A DNA stretch of 64,000 bases from Tulasnella sp. 424 (Eukaryota > Basidiomycota > Agaricomycetes > Cantharellales > Tulasnellaceae), in contig WSUB01000127.1 of the NCBI GenBank assembly GCA_019633425.1, positions 1 through 64,000 of the forward strand, in the 5' to 3' direction. The notes beneath the pieces are model-generated. The model saw nothing but the letters and a program-made list of their open reading frames with translations, ran no database searches and was not told where the DNA came from. A program made the translations under genes and the position numbers. Of the stretch, positions 34,317 to 47,900 are shown one piece after another (position 1 is the first letter of the stretch; each line of letters starts with the position of its first letter).

Positions 34317-37300
34317 ATGCCTCCAAAGGGTGGCAGTTCCAACCCACTCGCATCCCTCATCAAGAAGCTTGGAACATCGCCAAACGCCTTTAACGCAAAG
34401 CTCGCAGCAGACAATCTTGCTCGTGGTGTAGCGAAGCAGGGATTGGCTTCTCTCGCCGATGCCAATGTTCTCAAGACGCTATCAACCTATGCCACAAGTA
34501 ACAAGGCCGGAGAACGCATGGCTGCTGCAGTAGGCTACACATCGTTGGTCACAGTCCTCGGCCCAGCGATCCTACCCGCCCTGTTGCCAACACTGCTAAC
34601 CCTACTCGACCTGTACGGAGACGGCGACAACACCGTGGCAAACTCAGCGAAAAAGGCCGTTGAAGCCGTCACCTCCCTTGCTCCCGCGGAAGCCATCCCA
34701 CAGCTGGCGACCTTACTCATAACTGAACTGAAATCCACGGGTAAATGGCAGGTCAAAGTTGGGTGTCTCAAGGAGTTGGCAAGGCTCGTCGATTTGAAGG
34801 GACAGGAAGGAAAAGAAGAGCTTGCTGCAATCCTAGCGACTCTGCTCCCAGATGTCGAACACGCCATGCACGACACCAAGAAAGAGGTACGTTTTCTGTT
34901 ATCTACGTCTTTCATGTGAACTCACTTTCGATCGTCTAGGTCTCCGCCGAAGCTGTCGCGACCGCCACGACCCTTTGCTCGACCCTTCCAAACCCGGACT
35001 TGCTCCCCCACGTTGCAATCCTCATCGAATCGATGAAAGCCCCTACCTCAGTCCCCCAAACCATCAAAGCTCTCTCCAATACTACTTTTGTCACCGAGGT
35101 GACTCCACCTTCGCTTGCGGTTCTTATTCCTCTTCTTCAACGCGGTTTAAATGACCGCTCCATGGAAGTTCAACGTCGAACCGTCATCATTGTCGAGAAC
35201 GTTTGCAAACTTGTGCGGGACCCCGTAGTGGCCGCTCAGTACTTGAAGCCCCTTGTTGAAGGGGTGGAGAAGATCCGGAGCGGGGCAAGTTTCCCCGAAG
35301 TCAGAGCTTTCGCTCAGAGCGCTCATGATACTCTCATGAAAGCCGGTGCGGGGACGGAAGTTAAAGCCAAGCCCCGAGACTTGGACACTGAGGCTAAGGC
35401 TGCCGAATTACTTTTACTCCCTATCCTTCCCACCTCTTTAGTCATCCCTTCGCCAAACGACCCTGCAGGACCGGGAACCCCCTTCCATCCGCTTTTCGCC
35501 AAAACGTTGGAGTTTTCTAGTAGACTGGTTGCCGAACTTGTAGATAGCAACGCGTTTACAGGCGATGATCATCCAAAATGGGTGAGATGTCTTGGAGTAT
35601 TTATCAGTGGCTGGTCAGAGGGAGGAACTGCGAAAAGCCAATCGTTTGCCGAGGAAGCCAGAAAGCACTTCCTGGCCATTGAGCTTGTGAGTGTGTTTTT
35701 CGAGTTAGATGTATCGACTGTATTTGTTGATACCTTACACCTTTTAGGCCAAAAACTCATCTGACTCTGCGGAAGATGGTAGTGAAAACGCGCTTGTCGA
35801 TACGATTTTCTCCCTTGCCTACGGAGCGTTACTACTCCTTTCACACACCCGCTTGCGGCTCATCCGTGGACGGAGATATGGCATTTGCGCCAGCAACGGA
35901 TCTGGGAAAAGCACTCTTCTGAGAGCCATCCGAGATGGAAAGGTTGGCGAAGCCAGTATCTGCCCAAACGCCACCAGTCTGACATTTGGCATCCCCCGAA
36001 TCCTAGGTTGAAAATTTTCCTCCCCAAGACGAAGTCAGAGCTGTGATGGTCGAGCACGCATTGCAAGGAGAGGATAGGTCGTCGTCTATCATCGACTTTA
36101 TCGCTGCTGGTCGGTGCTTGCTTGCAGGGTGTTATTGTCACAATATTGACCTGTTCCGTAGATAAGCAACTCGAAGGCGTGTCGCGCGAAACCATTCGGG
36201 ATCAACTCCTGGCTGTTGGGTTCGACGATGATCGACAAGCGCAGACCGTCGGAAGTCTGTCAGGTGGCTGGAAAATGAAACTGGAACTTGCAAGAGCCAT
36301 GCTTTACAAGGTATTTATTGTTGGCATTGTCTTTTTGAGTAAAGCGCGCTGATATGCTGCAATTTTGAGGCCGATGTACTGCTTTTAGACGAACCCACTA
36401 ATCATGTGTGTCTTGTATGGTTCCCATTGATGCTCTGGAACTGATGTATTTGTTTGATGAATAGCTCGATGTTACGTCCGTCAAGTGGCTAGAGGATTGG
36501 CTGCTCGGACAGAAGAATGTGACTTCTTTGATTGTTAGCCACGACTCGGGGTAAGGCGCCCTGATCTCGTTCTGTGCTATAGGGCTGATAGTGTCCCCTA
36601 GATTCTTGGACAACGTGACCACAGATATCATCCATTACGAAAACAAAAAGGTTCGTCCTCCCGGAAATTTTGCCGTGCATATACTTATTGGCACGCATAG
36701 CTTGTCTACTACCCTGGATCACTCCGTGCCTTTGTTGAGAAAGTCCCTTCGGCTAAGTCATACTACACGCTCGCTGCTACTTCCATCCGATTTTCGTTCC
36801 CTTCCCCGGGCTCCCTCATGGGTGTCCGTTCCAATACACGTGCCATCCTCAAGATAAAAGACTGCACGTATACGTACCCTGGAAGGGACAAACCAAGTTT
36901 GATCGGGGTAAGCTGCGCACTGAGTCTCAGCAGTAGAGTGGGCATTGTAGGGCCCAACGGGGCTGGGAAGAGCACGTTGATCAAAGTTTTGACGGTACGT
37001 TTTATGGCTCCTTGTAGCAGTCCTCTGTTAATGTGGTGCTCGCAGGGAGAAGCGATTCCTCAGGAGGGCTCCGTGTACAAACACCCTTCCCTTCGAGTGG
37101 GTTACGTTGCCCAGCATGCCACCCATCACATCGGTACGCTTTTTAACGAACTTCATAGATCCCTTTTAACCATTTCATGGTGATTTTTTTCAGAGCAACA
37201 TCTTGAGAAGACCCCAATAGGTTACATTCAATGGCGCTTCCAGGCAGGTCACGACAAGGAAGTCCTCGAAAAGATAACCCGCGTTTTGACCCCGGAAGAG

Positions 37301-38339
37301 AAGGAGCTACTGGACAAGGAGTGGGTTGGGCGTAACGGTGAAAAACGCAAGATTGAGGTGAGCGTGGCCCAGTTTTATGTGTGGAGGGTAACGTAACATC
37401 GACCCGAAATAGGTGGTAATGGGTCGTCAAAAACTTAAAAAGTCATATCAATACGAAATCAAGTGGCGGGGTCTGGATCACAAGTTTAATACCTGGGTAC
37501 CACGCGACGAACTACTCGAGCGTGGATTCACGAAACTTGTTCAGCAGTTTGATGACCTGGAATCGTCGCGAGAGGGTGCAGGTTCGAGGGAGACTACTCT
37601 TAGCGCAGTGAGGAAACATCTAGAAGAAGTGGGGCTAGATGGAGATATCGCCCAATATAACGAGATGAGTGGATTGAGTGGTGGACAAAAGATGAAGGTC
37701 GTCATCGCCGCCGCCCTGTGGAATAACCCGCAGGTGAGTGTACATGTGGCCAATCAGGCACCGATTGGGGATTCTTCCTAAGCATATGATTTTTCTCTTA
37801 GATTGTTGTACTGGACGAGGTCACGAATTTCTTGGACCGTGAAGCTGTCGGTGGCGTTGCGGTGGCGATTCGTGAATGGGCAGGGGCAGTGTGCATTATT
37901 TCACACAACATGGAATTCGTCAACGCGTTGTGTAAGTACTGGGTCTGCTTCCATGCCTCAGCTTGCACAAATTCAACGATTTCTAGGCCCAGAAATTTGG
38001 AACGTCGAAAATGGTCACCTGGTACAGCAAGGGAAAAGCGCTGTGGTCGAAGACGCCTTCTTGGAGGCAAAATCGAAACCCGCCTCTCGTCTCGCGTCTA
38101 GAAAAGCGAGCCCGGCCATTACACCCGCAGGGTCGAATGCTGGGACGCCCGCGGTAAGCGGTGACGAAGGCACACCAGAGGGAGCGTCGACACCGTCAAA
38201 AGTCGGGCTACCGAAAAAGAAGAAGCTGACGCGCAATCAATTGAAGGCGAAGGAGGAGCGGAGGAGACAGAGAAAGCTACAGTGGTTGATCACCGGAGGT
38301 CCCAAGCCGGACTCTGACAGCGATCCGGACCCGGTGTGA
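34317..38339 (+). CDS. New1/Elf1-type ABC-F ATPase (eEF3 family)
   Basis: Cytosolic ribosome-associated ATPase. Fourteen exons, 1,094 aa: N-terminal HEAT repeats (1-430), first ABC domain (about 455-660), second ABC domain with an inserted chromodomain-like segment ([27 protein letters not shown]), and a basic C-terminus [18 protein letters not shown]. The [12 protein letters not shown] and REG segments before the second signature and the C-terminal tail resemble yeast New1 and S. pombe Elf1 more than eEF3 itself. Unusual positions: the first P-loop reads ASNGSGKST (Ala487 for the first Gly), and the second Walker B reads [11 protein letters not shown] (Val941 for Pro). Second P-loop GPNGAGKST, first DEPTNH and both signatures ([18 protein letters not shown]) are normal. 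Family sure, New1 versus eEF3 less so. Confidence 0.85.
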
Positions 38340-38810
38340 TCATCAGCGACGCTAGACACGGATATAATAGACTTAATGCAACTAGATTCGATTAGCAAGC
38401 GCTTCTTTCCGCGCGTCGGAGCTGAAGATAGCCGAAGACCCGGACCAACGAATTCCCCCGAGATTTTGCAAATATTCCATATGGCGGAGGCCGACACTTG
38501 ATGGCACGCGTTGGTGCAGCGACGTCGAAGGAGTCCTTCCGAATTCGAACGTACTTACGCCACAGATAATCACCAACACGTTGCATGCTCTCTACGTACA
38601 AGCCACGCACCCATTCGTTGGTTATCACAAAACCTAAAAGCTCTCATAAAACTGACTGATCACTGTTCAACGATACACGAGGCTGCCTGCCATTAACCCC
38701 CGACGGGCCTGGATCCTTCACTTTGTACATAAAATCACCATCTCCCATTATAGTCCCCCGATTTGCTTCTCTTCTCCGTTAATCCCCCCCAAAGGTTCCC
38801 TGCTCTCATC
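38340..38810. other. Intergenic: P450 promoter
   Basis: Tandem gap between the ABC ATPase stop and the P450 start. Minus-strand frames overlap here without recognisable motifs. A CCCC-rich leader lies just before the P450 ATG. Confidence 0.45.
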
Positions 38811-41091
38811 ATGGATGCCGTTCCCCCTCGCACTGTCGCTGCTCTTGCTGCAGCACTTTCTACTGCCTGGGTCATCTATAGAGTCCTTTCCATCGGCCGA
38901 CGCGACGCTGATTTGCCCCCAGGCCCCAAGACAGTCCCCGTATTAGGCAATTTGCTCGACTTTCCCAAAGTCAACGCTCACGAAGCTTTTAGCAAATGGG
39001 CTCGAATCTACGGAGACATATTCTCTTTCAAAGTTGGCTCCAGTGATCTGATCGTACTGGTGAGGGATATTTGAGCGACCTTGAGATGTAAGGCCAGTCG
39101 ACTAACGTCCTGGTCACATTCAGACCTCGCCCCAAGCCGTAAAAGAGTCAGCATCCAGGTCTATAAGTCTGCAATATCACGTTCGCTGATCACACCTCCC
39201 TCGCTGCAGAGTTCTCGACAAGCAAAGTGCAGTCACCTCCGACCGGCCACCCATGTTCATTGCAGATGTTATAACAGATGGGAACCATCTCCCTTTCGTT
39301 CGACAAGGTCCAGTCAGCTTCCCGTAATACCCTGCTTTCAGGGCTATCCGCTCAACTAAATCACCGTTCGCGCAGGTGACACCTGGAAGATTCTCCGTCG
39401 AACGGTCCGGGATATTCTAAGTCCTCAAGCGTGTGCTCGACACTTCCAGATGCAAAAGGCTGAGAGCGCCCGCTTAATGTACGACCTCCTTCGTCAGCCC
39501 GATGTACGCATACCTCTCTCCATACCTGTCAGCGGCGTCTTCGTTGACAAGGAATGTTCGGCTTCTTGTTGTAGGACTATTACCTGCACTACCAACGTTA
39601 CGCCCTCTCCGTCATCATGTCCGTCACCTTTGGTCAATCAACTCCCTCCTTGACTTCTCCCTCGACCCAAAATTTCATAAAGAATGCCCATGATTTCAAT
39701 CACATCATGGGTCCGGGTGCTACTCCCCCGCTCGACTTGGTGCCGATGCTCAAGCACATTCCGGAGAACATTCCTTGGTGGGTACCGTTGCCCGCGGGCG
39801 TAAAAGAAACCTTAAGGGCAAGCTGGAAAGGGGTTTGCCGGGACATTCGAGCGAGACATAAAGTCTATTATTCAAGACTTCTGAAACCTTGCCAGGAGAG
39901 AGCAAAGGAGGGCTTGGAGAATCGCAGTTTCATGCAGAGCGTTTGCGAAAAGCAGGACGAGAATGGAATGACGGACCAAATGACACTGTGAGTCGTCGCT
40001 TGTTCTGTGTCGTTTCAAGAAAGACCAACAAGACATCTCCTTACATACAGTCTGCTCGGACAAGCCATTCTGGAGACCGGATCAGACACCTCTGGTGCTT
40101 ACCTTCAAAACGCTACCCTTCTTCTTGCAGCCCACCCTCAAGTCCAAAGAAAAGCCCAGGAAGAGCTCGATCGCGTCGTTGGAACCGAACGGAACCCTCG
40201 ACTAGAGGATATGGATCAACTTCCCTACATTCGAGCGATCATCGAGGAGGTAATGTCGTGCACCACCCCCGCAGCGACCCGTCGAAGTCTGATGTCCCAC
40301 TCCAACCGTCAGGTCCATAGAATGCGACCCGTAGCCCCGATGTCCATTCCACACCATTCGACTTCTAATCTCTCTGTGCGTACTCTTCTACAGGTAAATT
40401 AAGCTGCTAATCGAGATGTCTACATTATTAGTACCGCAATTACAGCATCCCAGCCAACACTATGCTCATTCCAAACATCTATGGGATCTTTTCATCTCCT
40501 CTGACATACGATTCTCCCGAGAAGTTTGATCCCGATCGATATCTTAGACACCCTTTGGGAATCGGCGAAAAGGTTGATCCCAAGGAGAACACAAATCTTA
40601 AGGACTTTGTCTATGGATTTGGCAAGCGAAGCTGCCCGGGCATCATCCTCGCGAAGAACACTATCGTGAGTATTCGGAGGAAACACTATCCTTAGGCGAA
40701 GGGCTAAATAACTGCGGCCGAGTTGATAGAGCATTAACATTAGCAACCTACTCTGGGGCTTCGATATTCGTCAGAAGATCGGTCCTGACGGGAAGCCAAT
40801 CGAATTGGATATAAACGCCACGAAGCCAGTAAGTATCTTGGAGTGGGTCTCACTTACTTCCCGCTCTGAATTGTCTGCCAGCAACTTGTTCTAGTGACAC
40901 CGCCATTCCCTGCGGATATTCGACCTCGATCCCGCAAGCACGCTGAAATCATAACGCAAAACTTTATCGACAGTACCCCGACTTGCCTGCCTTTTGAACA
41001 GGAGTTAAGTCCAGAGGACGAGGCTTTCATCAGGAACTTGAGGGATGAAGCTGCAGAGGAACTTAAGGCCCTTGCGGCTGGAAAGGCTTGA
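38811..41091 (+). CDS. Cytochrome P450 monooxygenase
   Basis: Ten exons: 38811-39059, 39124-39146, 39210-39307, 39376-39503, 39575-39987, 40051-40249, 40313-40375, 40432-40665, 40730-40828 and 40882-41091; 571 aa. An N-terminal hydrophobic anchor (AALAAALSTAWVIYRVL) is followed by the proline hinge DLPPGPKTVPVLGNLL. I-helix: ETGSDTSGAY. K-helix ExxR: EVHR, split by an intron. PERF-like: SPEKFDPDRYL. Haem loop: YGFGKRSCPG with ligand Cys459. ER-bound, needing cytochrome P450 reductase. The pattern is that of basidiomycete P450s often annotated O-methylsterigmatocystin-oxidoreductase-like, a label that says little about substrate. No terpene or polyketide synthase is nearby, so no cluster is implied. 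Confidence 0.9.
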
Positions 41092-41275
41092 GAGTGGGGG
41101 CGGACAAGATACGGAGTGCCGAAGCGCTAATTGTACGATTATGATCCATCAACAAATACACCCCGAGTATTGCAAACTTGTATATCCCCGCTGGACGATT
41201 GTGGCAGGAGGCTACCGAATTGGGAATCCTTACGATTCAGAACTGAAAGATTAGGGTGCCTAAGGGGCGGTGATT

Positions 41276-42553
41276 CTATTCATAGAGGTATCTGAGAATT
41301 CCGAGACCAAGATTGACAAAGAATCCAATAACAAGAGCCATTTGCATGCGCTTTCTAAGTGTTGTAAATGCATGGGCTTAGTAGGTTCCACCGCAACGCG
41401 GAACGGAAAGTCACGTACCCATAAATAGCGCTACCTTGAGGAGGGAGTTGCTCGTACGCATCGGAAAAGAACGCAGCTGGTCGGCGCCTGGACCGGAAAA
41501 AGTAGAACGGTATAAGACCAAAGAAGAATCCAGTGGCCACTCCTTGGAGAAGGGTCGTGTACAAGCCATCTGGACCTTTGGAATGATGGCGGGCGTCACA
41601 AATCCATGAAGTGGCACTGGTATTTGGATGCACTCACTGCTGTCCAACGAAGGGTCTACAGTGCCGGCCGCCCCGTCTAGACTGTCTATCCACTGTTCCT
41701 CGAGAGCACGAGCATGTTCGTCTTCTACGGGAGGGTAACTATCAGCCCACCAAACCGCGACAGAGCGACCCTAGCTATTCCAACGTACGATCTTCTTCCT
41801 CCAACGGGCCGGCATCATGGTCAAGTCCTCTAGAGCTTCTAAATTGCCTCCGAATAGTAGCAATGTCCTCCTCCGTGAAACCAGCAGATATGAGACGATC
41901 GAACCCCCTGAGCGGAGCTATTTGGGGATCCTGCGGCATTCCCTGTCAGTGAAATGCTCGTATGGTTGGATGTCCAGACAAACAGGCTGCGCAGCATCTT
42001 CCTCTTCTTCCTCCTGTATCTCCGGTCCGATAGAACAATGAAGCCATATGGGCTCCTGGTGATGGTGTCCAGCACCAGCATCGACGCCTGCGGACGAGTC
42101 CGTACTTTCTCGTGACGTTCCGGTATCGACATTGGCTCGACGTTGATGCTCTTCCAAAGAAGCAATCCAGCCGTAGAGAAAGGTTCCATCCGTCAAAAGT
42201 CGGCCGGAATGGATGAGACGAAGCCTTCTCTTCTCCAGCGATGGTCGCATGAGACGAATCTGCCGTTGGATCGAACGGGTCAGAGCGACGCACCATCGTA
42301 ATACCGCGTCTCGGCAGCTTACCTTGGACTTGATATCGCGCACAGAGTCTCTTTCAGAGATGTCCAGTGTAAGATCTTTGACGCCTTCAGTGAACCGGAT
42401 GGTGACGCTCCTCGTTGCTGGGGAAGGCGGTCGATGGGAGGAAGAGGAGGCTCCGAATGCATTTTCATCGTCGACCTCTAAGGCACGCTGTTTCCCTTTG
42501 GCCTTCTCGCTGAGTGGTCTCGCTGGAGGTGGATGGTCATTAGGCGTCGTCAT
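41276..42553 (-). CDS. dsc3: Dsc3-like subunit of the Golgi DSC E3 ubiquitin ligase
   Basis: Exons 42323-42553, 41984-42259, 41785-41942, 41638-41738, 41419-41575 and 41276-41354, 333 aa. An N-terminal ubiquitin-like domain (SVTIRFTEGVKDLTLDISERDSVRDIKSK, then RLRLIHSGRLLTDGTFLYGW) and a C-terminal half (PLRGFDRLISAGFTEEDIATIRRQF, EHARALEEQWIDSLDG) match the fungal Dsc3/DUF2407 family. Two membrane segments lie near the end (LLQGVATGFFFGLIPFYFF and MALVIGFFVNLGLGI). The DSC complex ubiquitylates Golgi membrane proteins and activates SREBP in fission yeast. Introns at 41943-41983 and 41739-41784 are short (41 and 46 nt), with weak donors, so these joints are the least certain. Confidence 0.82.
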
Positions 42554-42774
42554 TCGTTCAAGCTGGAGTTGGTCGTCGACGCGAGTGCAAGAACCCTGCG
42601 AGTCTCTCTTCACTCACCCCTCAGTCTCGGTTAGAACCACCAACGACGGACTCAAACCCCACCACCACACCAGCAGCATCAACCTCAAGCTGAAGAGGGT
42701 TAGCAGCGCCGAAGAAAGGCTGAAGGCTCTGAACAGACGCGTTTTTCCCTCAAAATCATTCAAGGCGTTGAAGC

Positions 42775-44770
42775 ATGGCTTCGATCCTCTACCATTGCAC
42801 TTGCACATCAGCTTCAACAGCTTCCAATGTACCGCCAGAGCCCACCCTTCCATCTTCTGCGTTCGCCTTTCATGCACTTCATACTCTTTATTTCTGTGAA
42901 GAATGCGATCTTGTTAGGTGTAATCGTTGCGTATCGGTCGAAGTCAGTGGCTACTACTGTCCAAATTGTCTCTTCGAAGTGCCGAGTGCTAGTGTTCGAG
43001 CGGAAAAGAATCGGTGAGAAGCGCACGGCGGGCATTCACTTTGGGGCAACGCTGACAGTTTTACCACTAGATGCGCTCGAAATTGCTTCCAGTGCCCGCA
43101 TTGCCGCAACACTCTATCAGTAGTTCCCTCAGATCCGCCCGAAGAAATCCTCGCGCAGCCTCGACCGCCAACAGCGAATGAATCGATTGGCGAGCCACCT
43201 TTCTTCTTGTACTGTAACTTTTGCAGATGGGATAGTCAAGAGGTCGGAATCGTCTTTGAAAAGCCAACAGGTTTAGCCCGTACGTACGTTCGGTGGCTTT
43301 TACACGGCTAGTCCCCCCATTTTAACCTTGGCATAGGCAGTTCAACTCCAGAAGCTGGAAGATAACCTGCCGGACTCCTTGGAATTTGAACGCTTAAAAG
43401 ATCACTTTGAACCCATCCTACGGGCTTCATCCTCGTCGCATCACAACAATCCACAACCTTCGCATCACCGGAACCCGATTACTGCGGCCGCTTCGTCAGC
43501 TCTCGCGCGAGATGTTCCGGGACTTCACCAGTCAGTACGAGGAATGTCAGGTCGGACCTATTCGAACCCCAAGGCGCCTTCAAGGATTAACGCAAATAAG
43601 AGCTGGGATGATTGGGACTCGATCGTCTACAAGAGCAGACTAGAAGTCGCTGGGTCCGGTGTTGGAATTCGGATTGAGAGCGAGCTAGATTGGATCAAAG
43701 CGTTGGATGAAGGAACTGGAATTGAGCGGGTTGCTGATTTGGAGCGGAGATGGCTGAATAGCTGGACGCAGAGCTTGAAATCAAGGCAAGTTTACGGCTA
43801 ACAAGTCTGAAGCTATACTGTAGCCTGACTATCTATTGACAGCGAACTTCAACCCCTTCGCATTCCGCTACATTCTAAAAAAACGAAACGCTGTCCCGAT
43901 TGTCGCCATATCCTCATCAAACCCGAACAAAAGGCCCAGAGCGTCAGGTATAAAATCAAGCTTATGGCTGCCAACTACCTCCCTTCAATCGAAGTGGTTG
44001 TCCCATCTTTAGTGCCACCTCCCCCTTCCGGCGGCTCCCAGCTTCCAAAGTCCAAAATCAAGGATGTCGATGACAGCGGAGCGTTGATGATGCAGCCCGG
44101 CAAATCCTACCCTTTCCAGATGATATTCACCAATCCATTATACGAACCGATACAAGTTCGGGTCAGTGTCCATCGGGCGCCGCCGAGAATCACTTCTGGA
44201 GACGCGGTTCCTCAACGTCCGCCATTTGGGATAACGTTACCTTCCAGCACCTTTCCTATATCTGCATTTGCGGAGGCTTGGGAGTATGAGGATGATGAAG
44301 ACATGTTCGACGAAGATGATCTAGAGCAGATGCTCAGTGGAAACTCTTCGGGCGGTGGGCTGGGGCTTGGTGGCGACTCGAGAAGTGGGCGCGGACCAAA
44401 AGGCAACGTTGGGGTGTTGGAACGAAAGGCGAACGTGACCAAGGTCGGTGGAGAGGTGCTGATCGGCCGTGATGCTTCTGGAGAAGTCAAGGTCTGTGTC
44501 TTGATATTTCTGTTCTGTCCACCAGTCCTCTAACGTCCCACTACTGTCTAGTTCAACATGCAAGTCTCGTACACCTACCGGGCCGACGACTCCGCGGCTG
44601 ATACGTCTCCGAAAAAGACCGGGAAGGACGATCCTACAGCTGCAGGGGAAATGAAGACATTTACTTTCTTCACCCTTGTCTCGCTGGGCTCAATAGCACC
44701 GAAAGTTGAGGCGGGTAGCAGTGCTTCGAAAAGAGATTCGGCTTCGACTGCTCGCTCGGTAGCATCCTAG
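42775..44770 (+). CDS. Dynactin subunit p62 (DCTN4-like)
   Basis: Exons 42775-43013, 43071-43287, 43337-43785, 43843-44491 and 44552-44770, 590 aa. Part of the dynactin pointed-end complex that links dynein to cargo. N-terminal zinc-binding cysteines occur in order: YFCEECDLVRCNRC, YYCPNCLFEVP, NCFQCPHCRNTLSV, FLYCNFCRWDSQEVGIVFEKPTGLA. Then LQLQKLED-type and SLEFERLKDHFEP, a later CPDCRHILIKPE pair and the C-terminal beta domain (YLPSIEVVVP, SYPFQMIFTNPLYEPIQVRVSVHR). The intron at 43786-43842 begins with GC. The donor at 43288 (GTTCGG) is weak but is the only one that keeps frame. Divergent from dsc3 by 221 bp. Confidence 0.9.
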
Positions 44771-44992
44771 TAATGGGTGAAGACATGCACCCAAGTCAAG
44801 ACCGATAATGGTCTTGACGTTGTACTTTAAGATAGTAGTTTGACTGTCTATGAACGTTACGCTGTTCTTTGCTTGCGTTCTGGTTGTCGCGCTTCGGAGT
44901 TGTTAGTATTTGTCTGGACGCGTGAAGCCCGCTCAGATTCCAACTGCACCACAGAACGCGGAAAGTGCGCCCAGCCTGAAACCGACGCCCGT

Positions 44993-47900
44993 ATGTGGAC
45001 CATCGAGGGAAATTTTGATGGCCTTGACGCTGTTGGCAGGACAAGTGAGTTGCGCCTCGGTGGGATTGTAATGTCGACCGAAGCTAACGGCGACCCATAT
45101 TGCTCTGTATTGGTCAGAGAGAAAAGTCCTCTATCCCGACAACGCGTACGAGTTGGGACGAGGTAGCATTCTTCTCCATCTAGCTCAGACAGTCGTTTCC
45201 ACTCACCATGCAACAATCACGGTCGGTCCCCATCCCCTCGAAAGCGCGGTTGGTGCCAAACGTTACAGCAGTGTCGGACATTTCTGCTGACCTCAATAAC
45301 TGACAGAGCGATCCTCAGGCAATACCGAAGCTGGAATATACGCAGTGTAATAAAAAGAAGACCGCCATTGTTGGGAGAGTCGACGAGGATGGACCAAGGA
45401 TATCGCCTCAACAGACCGCGCAGCTTAGAAGCGGCGACCAAGTTCACATCAGCGGTGCCCAGCTATTCGTTCGGTACGCGTCCAGCTCTTCTATCTTCTC
45501 TATATTTGCTCATGCACCAACCCTCTGTGTCTCTTCAGCCTTGCTTGGGAACCTGTCAACCTTCTAATCCGGAGTGGGGTGCCTCGAGACGAGCGAGACC
45601 AGCTCACAATATCTCTTGCCAGACTAGGCATCAAGTCGTCTCGTGTGTGGTCCGACCACATCACGCATGTTGTGTTCTCTGCTGTTTCCCATCCATATGA
45701 TTTCAAGGTCCTTGCAGCTCTTGTCCATGGGGTTCATCTCGTATCGCCAGCATGGCTGCACCATGTCGCTCAAAGGGGCAGCGCACCTATCGAAGAGGGC
45801 AAAGAATCCGACTCTGAAAACTTTCAAATGACGTTTCAAGGTCTCGAAGAGGAAAAGTATCGCCCCGACGGGGCAGGGCTGCAGGCCTGGGCACCAAATC
45901 AAGCCAGAAAGACACTCTTTTCTAATCTTCGGTTCCTCTTCATCACCGTGACAGATGTGAGTATCGTACGCTATGATCATATGCGCTCCTGGCTGAATGC
46001 AGCGAGGTCCAAGATCCCCAGAGATATCTTCGATGTCCTTCCACAAAAGGAGTTGATAACTCAGCACCGAATTGCACCTGATGACAACACTACAATCGAA
46101 GAATGGACCAAAAAGTTAGAAGCTGCGCTGAGAGCAGTAAGCAGGCTGGATTCCAAGCCCGGGATAAGCAAACCTTTCGTGGTTGCTGGTGACTCCAAAT
46201 CGTTGGAACAAGCTGTTGGTCCTCGTTGGGAAAGTGTTTACATGGCTGGCTTACGAGAGTAAGATCTTGTCTCGCAAATTGCACTCTCTTAACATGGACA
46301 CTTAACCTGATCGATCTAGAAAAGGAATCCGGTTGATATGGCTGGCCGAGCTCTCCGACGCGCTCCTCAAGAACGACTTATCATATATAGACAGCTCGGT
46401 CGGAGCAACCTCTAGAGAACCAACGGAACGACAACGGGACAGTCAAAAGCTCGCCGAGGAAGCCCCATCAAGTCGTCGAAGTATGTTAACTGATGACCTA
46501 CAAGTCATAGTGCTAACAGTATTCTTAATGCTCACCAGCTCGGGCATCCTCTCGCCAACCGTCATTACCCCCTGCTGTGCCTTCGAGTCACCCAGACGAG
46601 GTTTCGCTCGACGATAACAACTCCACTGGAACAGCCCCTACAAAGAGACTCGCCAGAAGAGCCACGAGCAGAAAGGAGACCCCTGTGCTTCAGCCATTAG
46701 CAGAGGCATCGGAAATTCCCCTACCTGAACGACCTGAGGAACCAAAGATAGAGGAGGACGAAGAAATCCCAGCCCAACGCACTGTAAGTTGGACAGTCGC
46801 GCGTTGATCGCACCTTTCAACTTAAGTCCATGGTCAGTTATTGAAGCGGAGAGCAACTCGACGCGCCCCATCCGCTGAACCGACGGCGTCAGCTGCACAC
46901 CCCATTGTTCCTACATTTGGGATGGACTTCAGTGTGAGTACACATCAAAAACTTCACCTCAACATCCGACACGGCTCGCTAAGGAATCAAATCTAGCTTG
47001 ATATTCCGGACATACCAGCCCCTCGGGGATTGAAGAGACGCGCAACTGGCCGTGCCGCTCCATCAGCTCATTCCTCGCACTTAACGTCTGGAACTTCCGC
47101 ACAAACTCCGATTCGAGAGGAAGAGGAGGAACCTCGTCATAAGAAGTTCAAAGCCCTCTTCGAAGGAACACAGGGTCCTTTACAATCTGCGGAAATTTTG
47201 GACGATTCCGCTCCCGAACTTGGATCGCGAAAAGAAACCGGGGGGACGATACCCAGTTTCGTGTCGGATCCGCTCGCAGGTACTAGCTCCGCTGCAGCCG
47301 CAAAGCGAAAGGCCGGTGACGCAATGGATATTGGCGATGAAAGAGAACCGCTCGAGGAGGTTCCGAACAGTGGCGAGCCGATGGGGAAAAAGCGACGAAC
47401 AGCTGGTCCGAGCTCTAGCAAACCTCACTCCCAGCTTAGAAGCCAGGTGCTGCCGGATCCATCTCAAGGTGCCCAGATACAAGCGAGGCAGAAATCTCCC
47501 AACATTGATTTCCAAGCAAGTCTCGTGAGTGACGATAGCCAGACACGCCGCGCCTTCCACGAGCCCCAGGATAAAATCCCGGAAGGCAATTCTGGGAAAA
47601 GTTCGAAACGAGTCAAGATCGAGTCTCCTCCGAAGGGAAATGCTCAGGTCAAAGTAGAACCTGACCAAGACCGGAATTTCCTTCAAGCGCTTGCTTCACG
47701 TTCCAAGACAAAATCAAAGGAGGATGAATTCGACCGGGAGTTTAATCAACTTCGCATCGCCGTTCCTGATAAGAGCAAAATAGAGAACGATCGACTGAGA
47801 AAAGAAATGGCAGTATGGAACGAGCTGGAGCACGACCCAAGCGTAAGAGGAAACTTCATGGTCGTGGAGTATCGTGACGACGTTCTCCGACAAGATGGAG

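Noticed and set aside
34535..34915. 126-residue minus-strand frame
   Set aside because: Antisense shadow of the HEAT-repeat region of the ABC ATPase.
38811..41091. A secondary-metabolite cluster around the P450
   Set aside because: Neighbours are a ribosome-associated ATPase and a DSC ligase subunit; no synthase, transporter or tailoring enzyme is adjacent.
42213..42899. 228-residue plus-strand frame overlapping the Dsc3-like gene
   Set aside because: It is antisense to well-supported Dsc3 exons and the dynactin start; composition is that of a shadow frame.
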